From: Symbiodinium natans
Lineage: Eukaryota > Sar > Dinophyceae > Suessiales > Symbiodiniaceae
NCBI GenBank assembly: GCA_905221605.1
Contig: CAJNDS010000488.1
Span: 62,001-126,000 of the forward strand
Direction: 5' to 3'
Length of the DNA stretch: 64,000 nt
Shown here: positions 33,318 through 46,028 of the stretch, piece after piece
Layout: each line of letters begins with the position of its first letter
Position numbering within the stretch: position 1 is the stretch's first letter
The notes under the pieces: model-generated
The model's input: only the letters and a program-made list of their open reading frames with translations
Database searches by the model: none
Told to the model about the DNA's origin: nothing
Position numbers and translations under genes: made by a program

Positions 33318-36300
33318 ACGTGATTTCTGCTGCTCACTTAAACTGTTTTTTGCACGGACATGCCGACACAAAAGAAAACTGGCAACAAGAATGGTTCAGA
33401 GCAAGAAGAACCACAGCTCCAGTTTCATTTCATTCCATATAATTTCATGTTCATTTCAATTCCTTTCTTGCGAGTCTGTCCCACGCCTTGAGAATGGGAG
33501 GTTCGGGAGGCAGCCTCGGGCTGTGGGCAAAAACTGGCGTGCCACATCGCTCCGAAGAGACTGCATGTCAGGCCAACGCCCCTGCTGGAATTGGGGGAGG
33601 GGGGACTCAGAAGCTTTCTTCTTTTAACTTTTGCAGCAGCAGCAGCAGCAGATCAGCAGCAGATCAGCAACCGGCCGAGCATAGTCGGGGCAAAGCCGCC
33701 CGCAGGAACTGAGAGTGATAATTTGATTCAATGCGCTGCTTTGTGAGCAACGCGTGTGCTGCATCCATGGGTCGACGAGTCCACGGACTGTCGTGCGGCA
33801 GCAAGTCTTGTCCGGCTTCTGGCATTTGTGTGAAAGTTTGGGTTTTTGGGGATGTTTTTGTTTTTGTGGCTTGTTGCCTTCGTCGAACCGGTGACTGCGC
33901 GTTGGAAGTGGTAACGCGTTCTTGTTCTTGTCATGTCTTGTCGTCGTGGCGGCGGGATGTGGGGTGTGGGTGGGTGTTGTGGTGGTGGCGGCGGCAGTGC
34001 ACTTGCTCCTCTCTTCATGCAGCTAGACTGATTTTCTTCTATTGGCGATCTTCCGGTTTGTTACGGGCCCCTTGCGGTGTTCTAAAATCAGCAACGACCT
34101 AAAGAGTTTGCGGCAAGACTCGGCGCATGACGAACTTGGAAGCCGCATCGGCTGACAAGAACAAAAGCATACCGTCGTTAGGCAGGGGGGTAGGCCGTAC
34201 TGAAAATGTGTTGCGAACCGCCCAAAGGGAAACCCTAAACTCGTCGCTGAAACCCTTTGCTGGATGCCTGATGTACGATTCATGCGACCTCTTTGAACCT
34301 GCATGCCCCAGCTGCCCTCCTGGACTAGAATCTTTGACCTATGCAGCCGTTAGTATGCAAAGGTCGGGGAACATTATCCAAACAGCGCGTACATGCTCAT
34401 ATCAACTCCGCAGGCCTTTGGATCGCAAAAAAAAACCACAGCCCAGCACAAAGACCCTCTAAAGAGGCTGACGAGAAGTGCCGCTTCCGCTTCCGCAGCT
34501 TGCAGGTGACATAATCCTCAAGTCCACGGCCTCGTGGGTGTCGACCACGAAAGCCCGGGGTCTGGACTCGAAAGTCAAGGCAGATGTCATGCTAGCGCCA
34601 AGCCTGGAGCTAGTGCCGGCACATCAGCGTCGAACGGTTCTACCTTCAAACTAAGTTGCGCTCAGTGGCACTCCATGTCCTCGACCTCAAGCCCGAAACA
34701 ACAATGCTTCAGGAGCAGATTTCGATGTGCACCCAACCGACATCTCGAAAAACAAGGAAGGCATGCTGAAGAGCGATGGTATCTACACTCTAAACCTTCC
34801 ACAGGGCTGAGGGATGCTCAATCGCAAGCTCAAGCAATCGGGGTTTACTTGTTCGGGGTAGCTTTGTGAACCGTCGTTGCCAACGCAGTCGTCGAACTGC
34901 CATGAGCAACAAAGAGAAGCCACATCAAAACCAGGTGAGCTATGTCGACAGCTGATGTCGCTGGCGCTCTCCACGCTTTCACATGTCTGTGTTGCAGTGA
35001 GGGCGGTTGTTGACCTCCCCTTGGACTGTCGCCGAAACAGGGCATGCTGGAACAGCCCATCATCCTTACTAATTAGAACGTATCGGCAGTTGTAGGCATC
35101 TTGAACCCTGAAATGTGCGTCTCTGCTTACTCTCCTGGAGGATGAAGGGGCATTTCCGCGACCCCTAATGGATCGCTTGGCGGCAGCCCTCAGTTAGCGC
35201 TGTGCCCGCTTTGACATTCCGCGCAACTCCATTCAGAGTTCAAATCTCCGCCAAACACGAACTTACAGCTTGACCTTCCTGCTAAGCGACCCTTCAAGCA
35301 CCTCCAATATGAAGGCACGAGGGAGCTTCGACATCTCGCCAGGATTTGTATAAGGAAACTTAAGAGGCTTAGGACATGACGTGGCAACACCCTAGCTAAG
35401 CTCCAATTTGAGAGTTTCGGGCTCAGCGATGTAAGGCGTAAGGATGCGCCCCCTTCAGGTAACTCATCGACCTAGCCCAGAAAGGTGAGGGTGTGGAAGT
35501 ACTCCGTAACAAAAATTGTGTTAATATCATCCTAGGAGTCCTAAGCGTGAACCAATCCCCCGTCGGTGCTACATCGGAAGACACCCGAAGTGGACTATTT
35601 CCCAAGGCCCCAGACCCTGTACAACCTGGTGACCGCAGCTGCGGTGGATCGCTTGCTGGTGATTTAAATGGCGAGTGCTACTTCAAGCATTGTCATGCGA
35701 GTCGTGGGTGGCCAAAGTATATAGCTGATCACTTCTGCGAAGCTCTTGATAACTGGCGGTGCAATCGGAGGGCAGTTGCCACTTCAGAGCGTTCTAAGAT
35801 AGACTAAGAGATTGAGATTCAGCTGCTTCTTCACAGGGTATGGCCTTCCTGGTCTGGAGCCTTCGGGCCTATGTCTACTGACTCAGAGGGCTCATGGGAC
35901 CTAGGTAAGAACCACGTCGGGCTTTACCATGTCGATGCTGTGTTTTGTGATATGATCCAGCGGCTCGAAGAGTTGTGTAGCAGGGCATGGTCTTGGCTGA
36001 GAGTGCCGGCCGGAGCACACGTCTACATCCCTGCCTGTGAGGCTTGGTTTCAGGGACAATAGCTACAGCTTGCCTCGAGCCTCGAAATCCGTAAAACAAT
36101 TGTCACCAACATATTCATGTCACAAACATATTCGTGGCACTCAACTTGTTATCAGAGTAGTGAGTAGTGCGAAGACCTGACAAAATATACCTAGGACAAT
36201 GTCCAGCCTTCACAGCACAGGGTTCACAAGCTCGGCCGCTTGAGCGCTCAGGCCAAGGTTCGGGGCTGATTGATGGATCGCCTGCCATGGCTCAGAACAA

Positions 36301-39300
36301 TGTAAGAGCTTGAGTTAGTCCATAGCCACAATCCTTGTAGGGTGCTGGGCACCTTTTTTGGGGCGAAGGCACTGAGCAACTCAGCTGGCAGTGCAACCTG
36401 CATTCTAGGAGTCTATTTTGCACGACATATGTTAGCACCGCAAGAAGCGAGACCTCAAGGGCAGCAGCACGTGCCGCAGATGCCAAAGCAGCAGCAGTCG
36501 TGGCGGCGGTAGCAGCAGGAGGAGGAAGCAGGAGCAGGAGGGTCGGAGTGGGAGTAGGAGTTCGAGCAAGAGTAGGAGTCAAGAGTACGAGTAGAAGTAG
36601 TAGTAGCAGTAGTAGCAGTCGTCCTAGTCGTCATCGTAGAACAGGTGTAGCAGTAAAAGGAGTCATCGTGGTGGCGGTAGTACGTAGTTGTTGCAGCAAT
36701 ATCAATCGAGAGCAGGACGAGGAGGAGCAACAGCAGGAGCAGGAGTAGCAGTCAAGTAGCACTAAAAGCTGCGATAAAAGCCAGCAGCATAGGAGCGCCT
36801 CCGTTCGTTCCAGGGATGCGCGCGCAAACTTGCTGCGGCGCCTTGCAACATCACAGCGAGCGTTGACTCGGACACAAATTCTCCGGGGAGTCCTAATTTG
36901 CATCGTAAGCCCAAGTAGACAACTCTGGTCCTGCCACTACAATACGTGGACTTTCTAACATTATGCCTCAGGGTTCACAGTTGAATGAGGGTTAAGTTTC
37001 ATTTTCAGGGGATGCCACGGCTGCTGCAAGTGAAGGCACGTCATCTTCAAAGAAGAGATATCCACGTTCAAGTTGCCCTGGTGCGACACCAGGCTACCTG
37101 GAGTGTCAAGACATCAGCAGAACGAGCCAAACACCAAGGCGCCTCTTTTTTTTGAAGGTGCAACTCAACTCCTGCCGAGCCTACTCCTGCCCGCCAGACT
37201 TCCAGACTTCCAGAGCCGAAGCCGGTCGGACTGCCGGTTTTGGGGAAAGGTGGGGACTTGATGTTCTTCCCAGAGATATTCTGCCGGACATGCTGTTCAT
37301 AAGGGTGAGGGATCAAAAGCACCAACAGCCAGGGATCAACACAAGTAATAAAAGGGTCAAAAACAAATCAAAACCCTAGGATTTAAATACAAATCCACGG
37401 TTGCAACATGTTTGATTTAGCTTTGAACAGGGAGCCGCCTGAAATTTCCTCGTGTTCAGAGGAGCGGGTGGCCTCCCCACCGCACATTGCTTGTAGGCTG
37501 CCATAGGAAAGTCGAAAGTCCCTCTATTCTTGGGGCTTCAAGGAAAGTGGGGTCCCTCCCACTTAACAGAAGCAGCATGGTCTGACGACCTTGTTTGAGG
37601 CAAGTATATACGGCAATGAGACTTTGCAAGCACAGGGACTGGACGGTGGCCCACAAATACATGGCAGAGGGAAGTGGCAAGGCGCTTAATAAAGGCCCTG
37701 AAAGGTGCCTAGGCGCTTCTCTCAAAATTCCGAAAATGATATAGGCGCTTGTCCATACAGGCACGCAGAAGTGCTTAAAGACGCTTGCGACGCTGGTTCA
37801 AAAGTTTGGTTGCCATGCGCACTTGTGCCAGGCTCTCGATTGGCTCGAAACTTGGGAGCCCGCCTCCCCCCCGCAGTGCACAAATAACCCTCCCTCAAGA
37901 CGACCCCCGACAGACCGAAAGTATGCGAAGTGCCACACCAAGGCATGAGACGAACGTGTGTGAGCCGCTGCCTTCGGATGCACAACAATTTCGTGGACAT
38001 GCACGCAGCCTTTGTGGAAGTGGCATGTTCCGACGGCCCTAGAGAACTGGATCATTCAACGCAGGGGCCAGGAACCTCGCAACAGGGGGGGCCCTCCGGC
38101 GTGTCCAGGCTGGGGCCTCTGGGTGGGCCTTTTCTGGGTCTCTCCCAAACGCCTGCAGAGCCTGGCTTGGCTACCGCAGGGAAGGGTCCTTTTTCATTCC
38201 TTATTGCCTTTCTAGCTCCTTCCTTTGAATCATTTGTTCATCCGTGGAAAGCTGTCTGGGTCCTTTAAATTAAAAGTTGTTCCTGATCCTTGTGATATGA
38301 GGTGCGTGCTGGGTGCCACATGTTTTCCCCTGGAAAGCATGAACCTTATCCTAGTTCTGGGGCGTCGGCGTCTTTGGCAATTAGACCACCCTGAACCAGG
38401 AATCAACCCTGAAGAACCTGAAGCCGAGCTGCACAAAGACGAGCAAAGCTGGTTCACCTGCTGCTGCAGCACTGGAATCGACGGCTGCAGTGAGAATCTC
38501 ACCTTGAGGGGCTGCTGGCTGATGAGCTGGCTGATGAGACTCTCATGAGACTGTAAAGCTCAAGGGCTGCAGGGCTCCTAGGAAGAACAAGGTGTCATGT
38601 TTGGCAAGGAGTCATGTTTGGCATGTTCATAAGGGGCTTGGGGTGATGATAGCTTAAGGTAAGGATCTAGTTGTGTGACTGCTTGGTCGGGCTACGCACT
38701 CCTTGATCAATTGTACTCAGCTTGTTGTGTGCATCGCTCTTGGCAGCTGCGTGTACACATCGGAGTTCTTTTGGAATGCCATCTCGAACCTGCAATGACC
38801 TGCATGTCTGCCCGTCCGATGTGATCTGCAGATCGCAGCACGCTTGAGCTTGGGCCTGGGTTCACAAGGATCGGACGGGGACGGACCTTGCGAGCTGGGC
38901 TCCCCAACAATCTTGCAGTGAGGCATTCCGCTCGCAGGCGTCTGCATCATGGAGCTCGCGCCAATGCCTGAACACCAGGCAGTACACAATGCCTTCAATG
39001 GCCCACAGCTGATGGCTTCGGACTTCAGGTTCGCAGCCAGGGATCTCCCCACCAATTGCTGAAGGGCGCAGTGCTCGATCTCGGAATCGCCAATGCCTGC
39101 TCTGCGACTTTTGTAAGTTTTAGGGCGGCTTGGGATTTAACATCACCGGCGGCTTTCCAGATTGTAAGGCCTACGCCCACACCCACCGTCAAAACCCCTC
39201 TATCCGCCCCTCGCGACTCTTTCTGTGCGTGCCGAGTTGCTGATGAAGCCTTTCACGTTTGCCTGAGGTTGCGCCGCTTCAGGTCGTGGCAGTTTTTTCC

Positions 39301-39470
39301 CCAAGCACGGCAACTTTATAGTAAAGCATAAAGTTCGACCGACTCTTGCAGCAACTGCTGCTGACACGGACACGCCTCGATGTGCGTTTTCGAAAGTTCA
39401 TGCAGCTGTCGGGTTTGGGACTTTCCATCCGACAGCACACAGGGCTACGTAGGCAGGCAGAAGTACATGT
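33318..39470. other. No gene assigned
   Basis: Includes a degenerate AGCAG/GGAGTAG purine-rich tract at about 36480-36750 and a GCAGCA run at 33630-33660. No exon with both splice borders and a coherent peptide was found. Confidence 0.3.
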
Positions 39471-40210
39471 GTGCATGTCGAACCGCTCTCTGGCAAGAAC
39501 AAGGTCCGCACCATAAAGCTCTGCATGCTTAAGGCCCTAGCCCTTAAGATCCATGAGCAGCATTTGCACAATCATCTTCAGTCCGAGCAAGGCGCTGTGT
39601 TCCCGAAGAGTTGCTTCACACAGCTTCTCATGGCATCCCGCTTTGCCCGTATGTACCTTAGGCTTCGCACATGTATGCTCACCGCCTACACATGTACTCG
39701 ACTCGGGTGACATATACGAAGATGGGCAAATGGCCGTTAACTCGTTGCAATGTCAATGGGCTCACAAGGGGTCCCTCTTGCTTGCATCTTTTGGGCTCGC
39801 TCTCATACTTTGGCAGAGCAGAGCACTGCTTCCAGGGTTCACTGTTGACAAGGTCGCTCACAGTCGGCTCAAAGTTTGCTGTTCGATTCCAAGTGTCTCG
39901 GTGTCAAAGAGGGTGGTATATCACATTCAAAGAATGTTCCAGACAACACTAAACATGCAAGCTATCGGAGCGACGCAGCCATGATCTACACCGCACCAAG
40001 AGTGCGGATGATGCCAGAAACATCGCGCATCGTTTGGCTCGCGGCGATGGCATTGTCAATTTGACACGCTTTGTAGCATGTGCGCTGATATGTTTAGGAC
40101 ACCATTTTAAACGATTTCAGACTGATAGGCATGCCGCAGAAGTGGCACGTGGGGCGGATATAGATTTGACCCAACGCCCCTGCACTGAACCCACAGCCAT
40201 ACACCTTAAA
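39471..40210 (+). pseudogene. Decayed coding remnant, unrecognised
   Basis: Coding-like peptide stretches occur in succession on the plus strand but in different frames. The first is NKVRTIKLCMLKALALKIHE through FPKSCFTQLLMASRFARMYL (frame of 39471). Then comes DIYEDGQMAVNSLQCQWAHK (frame of 39553). Later NIAHRLARGDGIVNLTRFVA (frame of 40034) appears. No splice borders explain the frame changes, so an old inactivated gene or retroelement fragment is the simplest reading. Family not recognised; composition is like that of dinoflagellate repeat-borne proteins. Confidence 0.35.
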
Positions 40211-40218
40211 GCTCCAGC

Positions 40219-40249
40219 GCGCACACGCACACGCACACGCACACGCACA
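40219..40249. repeat. (CACACG)n short tandem repeat
   Basis: Five CACACG-type units in a row. Confidence 0.85.
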
Positions 40250-43200
40250 TCAACATCCAAGGCCATAGTTTCTCTGATAGCTGAAAGCAATGCAGCTCCC
40301 GGGTGCTTAGGTTTCGTGGGGTTGCTTGCCAATCATGTAGGGTTTAAGATAGAGTCTATGATGCTAATTGTTACCAGTCGTCTTGACGCAGTCCTGGTTC
40401 ATGCAACCGTTCCTTTCTTGCCACGGCGCGCTCCAGGGGATCCCATGTTCGCGACTGCCATGGGCACATGCTCTCTTGCATAGAGCACGGGGATCCTCAC
40501 TCAAGGAGGTTGGGGCTTCAACCTCTCCCTAAGGCATGTGTGACTTCAGTGTATGCTCAGCATGATGCTTGCTGCATTCGTTCTGAATGCCCTGGCCACT
40601 TCAGTGTGTGTGGCCATTGGCGGGTGCAGCATTTTGGGATTCATCGAAAACCCCCAAACCTCCAGGATTTAAAGTAACAGCTGTTGGTTTTTTGTGTCAC
40701 GTGGAGCGGAGCCTTGGCTTTACACAAAGGCTTTTCCTGCTGTGTTCTAGGCTGAGTGTTAGAGGATGGGCTTTGGATTCTGTGGGCTCTTTAGCTTCAA
40801 CTCTGGGAGATGTCTCATATCTGCCCGTATCTACCCTCAAAGCCCGGTCACTGGAATCGTCCAGCAAAACGACTAAGACCTGGTGAAACCATGTGAAGCC
40901 CCATGACCCCATGAGAGCCCCTAGAGCATACCCTGGCATGGGACAAGCGGCTGCAATTCCGTTAGCAGGCTCGGAAGATTGAGGCCAGGAAGACAGGCCT
41001 CGTGAGAGCGTTGCTTACCCCCAAAAGGTCCTAAAGCTCTGTTGCTTGGGAGGGAGGAGACATGTACTACCCAGTTTTCGGGCTGAAGCAAAGCAAGCTC
41101 AACTAGCGGGCGCCTCACACCCTTGATGGCATCTCCGAGCCGTAAAGCATAAACCCCGATGCTCAGGTGCCTCCGAAACATCGTTCAGCCATGGTCTTCG
41201 CGCCAAAGTGATAATGGCCACGGAGGCAAGCTTCTTTGCAGCACCTTGTTTCGGGAATTGAGGATTCAGTTCGGACCACCTCTAACTGGCGAGCCAGCCG
41301 AAGTGGGGTCGAGGGCATGCCCGGAAATTATGCCCTTCTCGCAGGAACATTTCCCTTCGCAATCAGGCTGTAAAACCTTGCCTGGACTCGAAGATATCAG
41401 CCCTCTACCACCAAACCGAGCTGTCTGAGCCCTCAACCCCGAAACCTTGAAGACTTGACTGCTAGGATGGAGGCGTTAGGGTCTTAGGTGCAAAGGCTTC
41501 AAGGGCTTTTTTAAGTCTCGTAGGTTTAGGTTGGGTAGGTCTGGGCGGACGGGAAACATTTTAACGAGTGTGTGTTGAAGTTTCGGAGTTCTTTGCTGTA
41601 GGGTGCTGCGGGTTTGGAACTAACGCTCAGGCCTCAATGAGGTTTGTAACGGTTTAGGGCTCACGTTTAGTGCTTCAGCTCCAGGGATAGTGAAGTTATA
41701 AGTTCTAAGGGCTTAGTGCTTCACGGGTCAGCGCTGAAAATTTAAGGGCTGTAGACGTTGCGGGTGAGGTTTTGGGGCTCATGGGATTGAGGGCTTCGCG
41801 CTTAGAGTTATTTTTGAAGGGATCAGGGTTCACGGTTTGGGTGTACGAGTAGTCGTCATGCTGGTTGGGGTCTAAGGGTGAAGGGTTGCATCTCTATAGC
41901 GAGTTGTGCTGGAAGGGTGCAAGGGCCACAAGAGGGCCACAAGAAAGCAACCGCATTCGTCTGAGAGTCATGAGATGAACTGCTCTGTGCCAAGTGTCGT
42001 AGGACCTCCTCAATCAGCTTGGCTGTAGCTGCGAGTTCCTCGTAGAACCTGCAGCTGCGCATTCGATGTCAAGTCGCTGGCCTGCTGAAAGATCAAACTC
42101 ACGACACACTAGGGGTACTTCGGAACACATACGGAACCATACACCAGTAGCCCAACCTTCAAGCCCAAACTTTGAGACACGAGCAGCATGACACCCTGAA
42201 GCGCCGCAATGGCTACACAACCAACAGAAGCGAAGTCACAAACACACCACTGCCGAGCAACGGGTTCTCCTTACGGATTCGTGGGAGCTCTTGCCCTGGG
42301 ATCTGTGGCAAGCCTGGAGTGCTGCGTTGCGGGCCTTAACCGACTCAGGGCTTAAGGTTTAATTGAGCTGTGAAATTTGTGATGGTCTGTTCAATCTCTC
42401 ACTGCGTCTCTCCTTCTGCCCATCCGCCACCGTGCTGGATGCCTGCTCGGGCTGCTGAACTGGTCGCCCATCGGCTGTGTTTGCTGTGTGGCGTTCCCTC
42501 CTGTGATCTTTCTTTAGTCTGCTCATCCGCCTCTCCCTCCTTGCACTTTGCAGCCACCGTGCCCTAGTACCTTTGTGCGCCCTGTGTTCGCTGTCGATGT
42601 GTCTCCAGGCTTTTTTGGCTGGGTCACAGATGCCCCCTGCCCCAGCAAAATCCGCCCGGGTGGGGGAGGCCTGAAGCCTGCCACGGGACCCCTCCCCTCC
42701 GCGTATCTCTGATTAAACTAACCGAATGTTAGCCCTAAACCCTACCAGAAAGGTATGCAGCACTCCGCCCTCCAGAAAGCCCCCCCGCCGCCCCTTCATG
42801 GTCTGTATGTACCCCGGTGGTTCATGGTGGGTTTTTGCCACCCGCCCAGCAGACTTGCCACCTGCAGAGCAACTGAGAGAGGCTTAAGGTTTAGGGTTCA
42901 GGGGTGTGTTGAAGGCTTGGCTTCAGGTTAATTAGTGTTTCCTTGTGGTTCGCTTAGCTTGTGGGGGTAAGGGGGGTACAGGGGGTGGGGGAGAGGGTGG
43001 GGGGGGGGGGGGAAGTTGTGGACGCTTTTCAACCCATGCCTAAATCCTATGCTATAGCATGACTATGAACCCTCCCCCAAACCTTACATCTGGAAGCATA
43101 AGCCTAAACTCATTAACTCAGGCCAAAAAACCCAAAGCTTAAGCTCAAACCAACCTCAACCTTTAGGGGGATCCCACCCGCACAAAACAGGAGGAGGGGC

Positions 43201-44249
43201 CAAGGCCACATGAATGGGAGGGGGGGGGGGGGGACGGGCGGGGGAGTGCGAAACAGGGCTTGCGCCAGAAGCTAGACAAATCGCCAGAGCGCGCCATGAA
43301 CTCAGCGAAACTGCAACCTGCCAAAACATGACAAGCCAGATGCGTGGGAGAAAAGAAGGGAAAAGAGCGAACGCCCGACGAGACATCTAGGAATCTCGTA
43401 GCAGGCACCTCGCGACCAAAGATAGGCAACACCATGCAACAACTTGAGCATCTGAGGGGCATGGCAGCACCACTTGCTGTAAGAAGGACGTCGGGCATAG
43501 CGTGTCGTCCCAATCGAAGAAGATGCAGCTTCGAGCCTTTCTTTTGATTTCGGAAGTTTCGGGCAATTCCCTTTTCGGGGCTATTCGCTGGAAAGCACTT
43601 AGTGACCAGTTTAGTGACCAGTTCTCCTATGCTCCTATGGTTTTGTGCTGCTTTGGGTCAGACAATGGTTCTGCGGATGCCCCAACCTTTTTTTATGGAG
43701 TACCGCGGACTTTCAGCTCCAAAGTCACCCACTCTTTCATATCAAGATTTGCTTCGGAATAGAAAACTAAATGCCCAAAGTAGGAGGCCCTCTCTGTTCT
43801 GCTTGTTGGGCACCAGATTGGGAAGGCCTGTACATTTGGGCTGCAAGCGCTTGAGCATCAGTCGCCTGACTAGTCTGGATGTCCGGGATAGCCACCTGAG
43901 GGACTCAAAGGATGTTGCGACTCTCCTCACATTTCGCACACCGCGAGGCATGGCAACGGAAAGTCGTTTTGCGCTTCGATTCACTGGATGGCCCCCTTGA
44001 GTCTGCATCCACCCACATCAGTCTCCTTCACCACGAACCCCATTCCCGGGCTCACCAGTCAGAATCTCCCCGATCATGTCTTGGACTTGCACCTCCATGC
44101 ATCTCCTCATTGTGACACCCTTTTCTTACTTAATCTGTGGTGGGGAAACCCTGCTGCCACGCGATTCCTGAACACAGCGCATCTACGTATCTGCACAGGG
44201 TTGGCGTTGCTGCTTTCCCGGGTGTCCCAACGGAGCACTCTTCCTCAAC
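40250..44249. other. No gene assigned; G-rich telomere-like text
   Basis: Between about 41480 and 42910 the plus strand is full of irregular GGGTTTAGGG, GGGCTTAG and TTTAGGGTTCA words. A G-run is at 42998-43011 and another at 43218-43232. No gene was recognised. Confidence 0.35.
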
Positions 44250-44421
44250 CGTATTTGATTTCCCTTTGCTTCCCGCTGTCTAGCGGCTTCATGGGACTTC
44301 TTTTCTGCAGTAAGCAGGCCAAAGCAGCACGCCGCTCCGATGCATCCAGCTGAATCCCTCCGTAAACCCCATCGTTGTCGAGCATCGGCGGGTACCACCC
44401 GCCAAAAGTTTCTGCGAGAAT
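44250..44421 (-). CDS. Exon-like segment, unrecognised
   Basis: A 172-base minus-strand segment between CTACTCACAG and ATACG|GTTGAGG. The peptide begins ILAETFGGWYPPMLDNDGVY, continues GGIQLDASERRAALACLLQK and ends SGKQREIKYG. Third codon positions and amino-acid mix are those of real protein. The frame is also open 5' of the acceptor, so the exon may be longer. A second frame on the same strand is open too, but reads less well. No family was recognised. Confidence 0.4.
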
Positions 44422-45971
44422 CTGTGAGTAGCTGCTGGAGCTCAGCGCTATCGCGAAGAATGCGTTGGTCTGGGGGAGTTCGTTTTTGGCGTTCCGGCCT
44501 CGGCTGTTGGCGACTCTGCTCGCCGGGGCTGCGCTGCGACGACCTCGGCCTCGGGACCAAGGGCAAACGGGATTCCGACTTGGGATCTTCGGGCTTGAGG
44601 TGCGAATTTTGGGCTTCGTTTAGAAGTGGGTGCTGCCAGTCGAACGGAACCTTGGATGGAGATTGGTTGCAAGCTTCAAGTTTCAATTTCAGTGAAGTTT
44701 CTGTCAGCTCTTTCTTCGAACAAATTCCCCCACACCATTTATCCAAGTCAGTCTACTTGAACCCCTTTACCTCCGAACCACCTTGGCTTTCCCGCAATGT
44801 CCATGCTTACAGCCTCCTGGACCTAGCACAGCTACTTGCTTACGAAGCCCCCCACCACCATCCTAACTAACATCAAGCCTAAACCAAAAACCCTTGGACC
44901 TGGATAGGTCAACTGCCTGGGTCCCCGGTCTGCCAGGACTCGGCCGGACTCATCCCAAACCTTCTCTGGTTGAGGGTTTGGATGGGTTTGGGGTGCGCAG
45001 TAGGGCCTTGGAGACGTTCACTTCGACTCTCATGACTTGGCCGGTCGGGATCAGGTACAACTACACTTCAAGTAAAAGCAGAACACTTCAGATCTCAGCA
45101 TCTTCTACAGTCTACACGTATACAGCCCGACTCCCAGCTTGGACCATGCTCCTTGCTCATGGCAGGGGAGGTTAAGCCGGTTAAGCTAGTCTGCGCACCC
45201 TTTGTATGCTCACACGTCGCCATGTCACCCGTACTTGTCAATGGGCGCAGCTGTTTGTCCAATTATTCATGCCTTCAGGAGTACACCGCATCACCCAGCC
45301 CACACATCGGCCACGGATTTGGCAGTGCCACACTGATCCTAGCATGGAACACAATAGCAGAAACTCTTTGAGCCGGGAACTCGCTAAACTTGTTGAATCC
45401 CGCGAATCCCCTGTGATGAGCTTCATGCAGCGCAACACGCATCAGCCAAGATGGGCTAACTGTAGTGGTACGGGTTTGGGGGCATTGCTGCGCGTGTGCG
45501 TGCAATTTCGGATTGTCAGTTTGCAAACCCTAGGGACGATCCATGGTTTCCTGTGGCCATGACATGTGGTTTTTTTAGGACGAAGTGCTGAACATCCCCT
45601 CCCAACCAAAAGTTTGCGCTGAAGACCCAGGACCTGGCAGGCACAAAAGCGACCACACTCGCGACCACACTACCACACGCGCCTTTAACCGAATCCCAAG
45701 AGAACTGCCCTAGTTACTGATTTAACTCAGAACCCCCTCCCGCAGAATCACTAAAGCACGCAAACTCCTGATATGAAACGCCTCGAAAAGCCACCAAGGT
45801 TACTAAAGGCCCACCTACCTACAGGCCCTGACTGATGGCCTTGGTCACGCGGTTGCGGCCCATTGCCTCTCAAAACTTCAACAAAGGAGTGCCAGTCTGG
45901 TGGCGCCCAAAGGATTTCCGTCGTCGGGTCCATGCGTTTTGGGGGCGGGGCACATTTCAACACCAGATCCC

Positions 45972-46028
45972 CAGTATGAGAAGTATGAGAACTATGAGAA
46001 GTATGAGAAGTATGAGAAGTATGAGAAG
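45972..46028. repeat. 9-bp tandem repeat AGTATGAGA
   Basis: About six copies of AGTATGAGA, one with ACTATGAGA. Confidence 0.9.
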
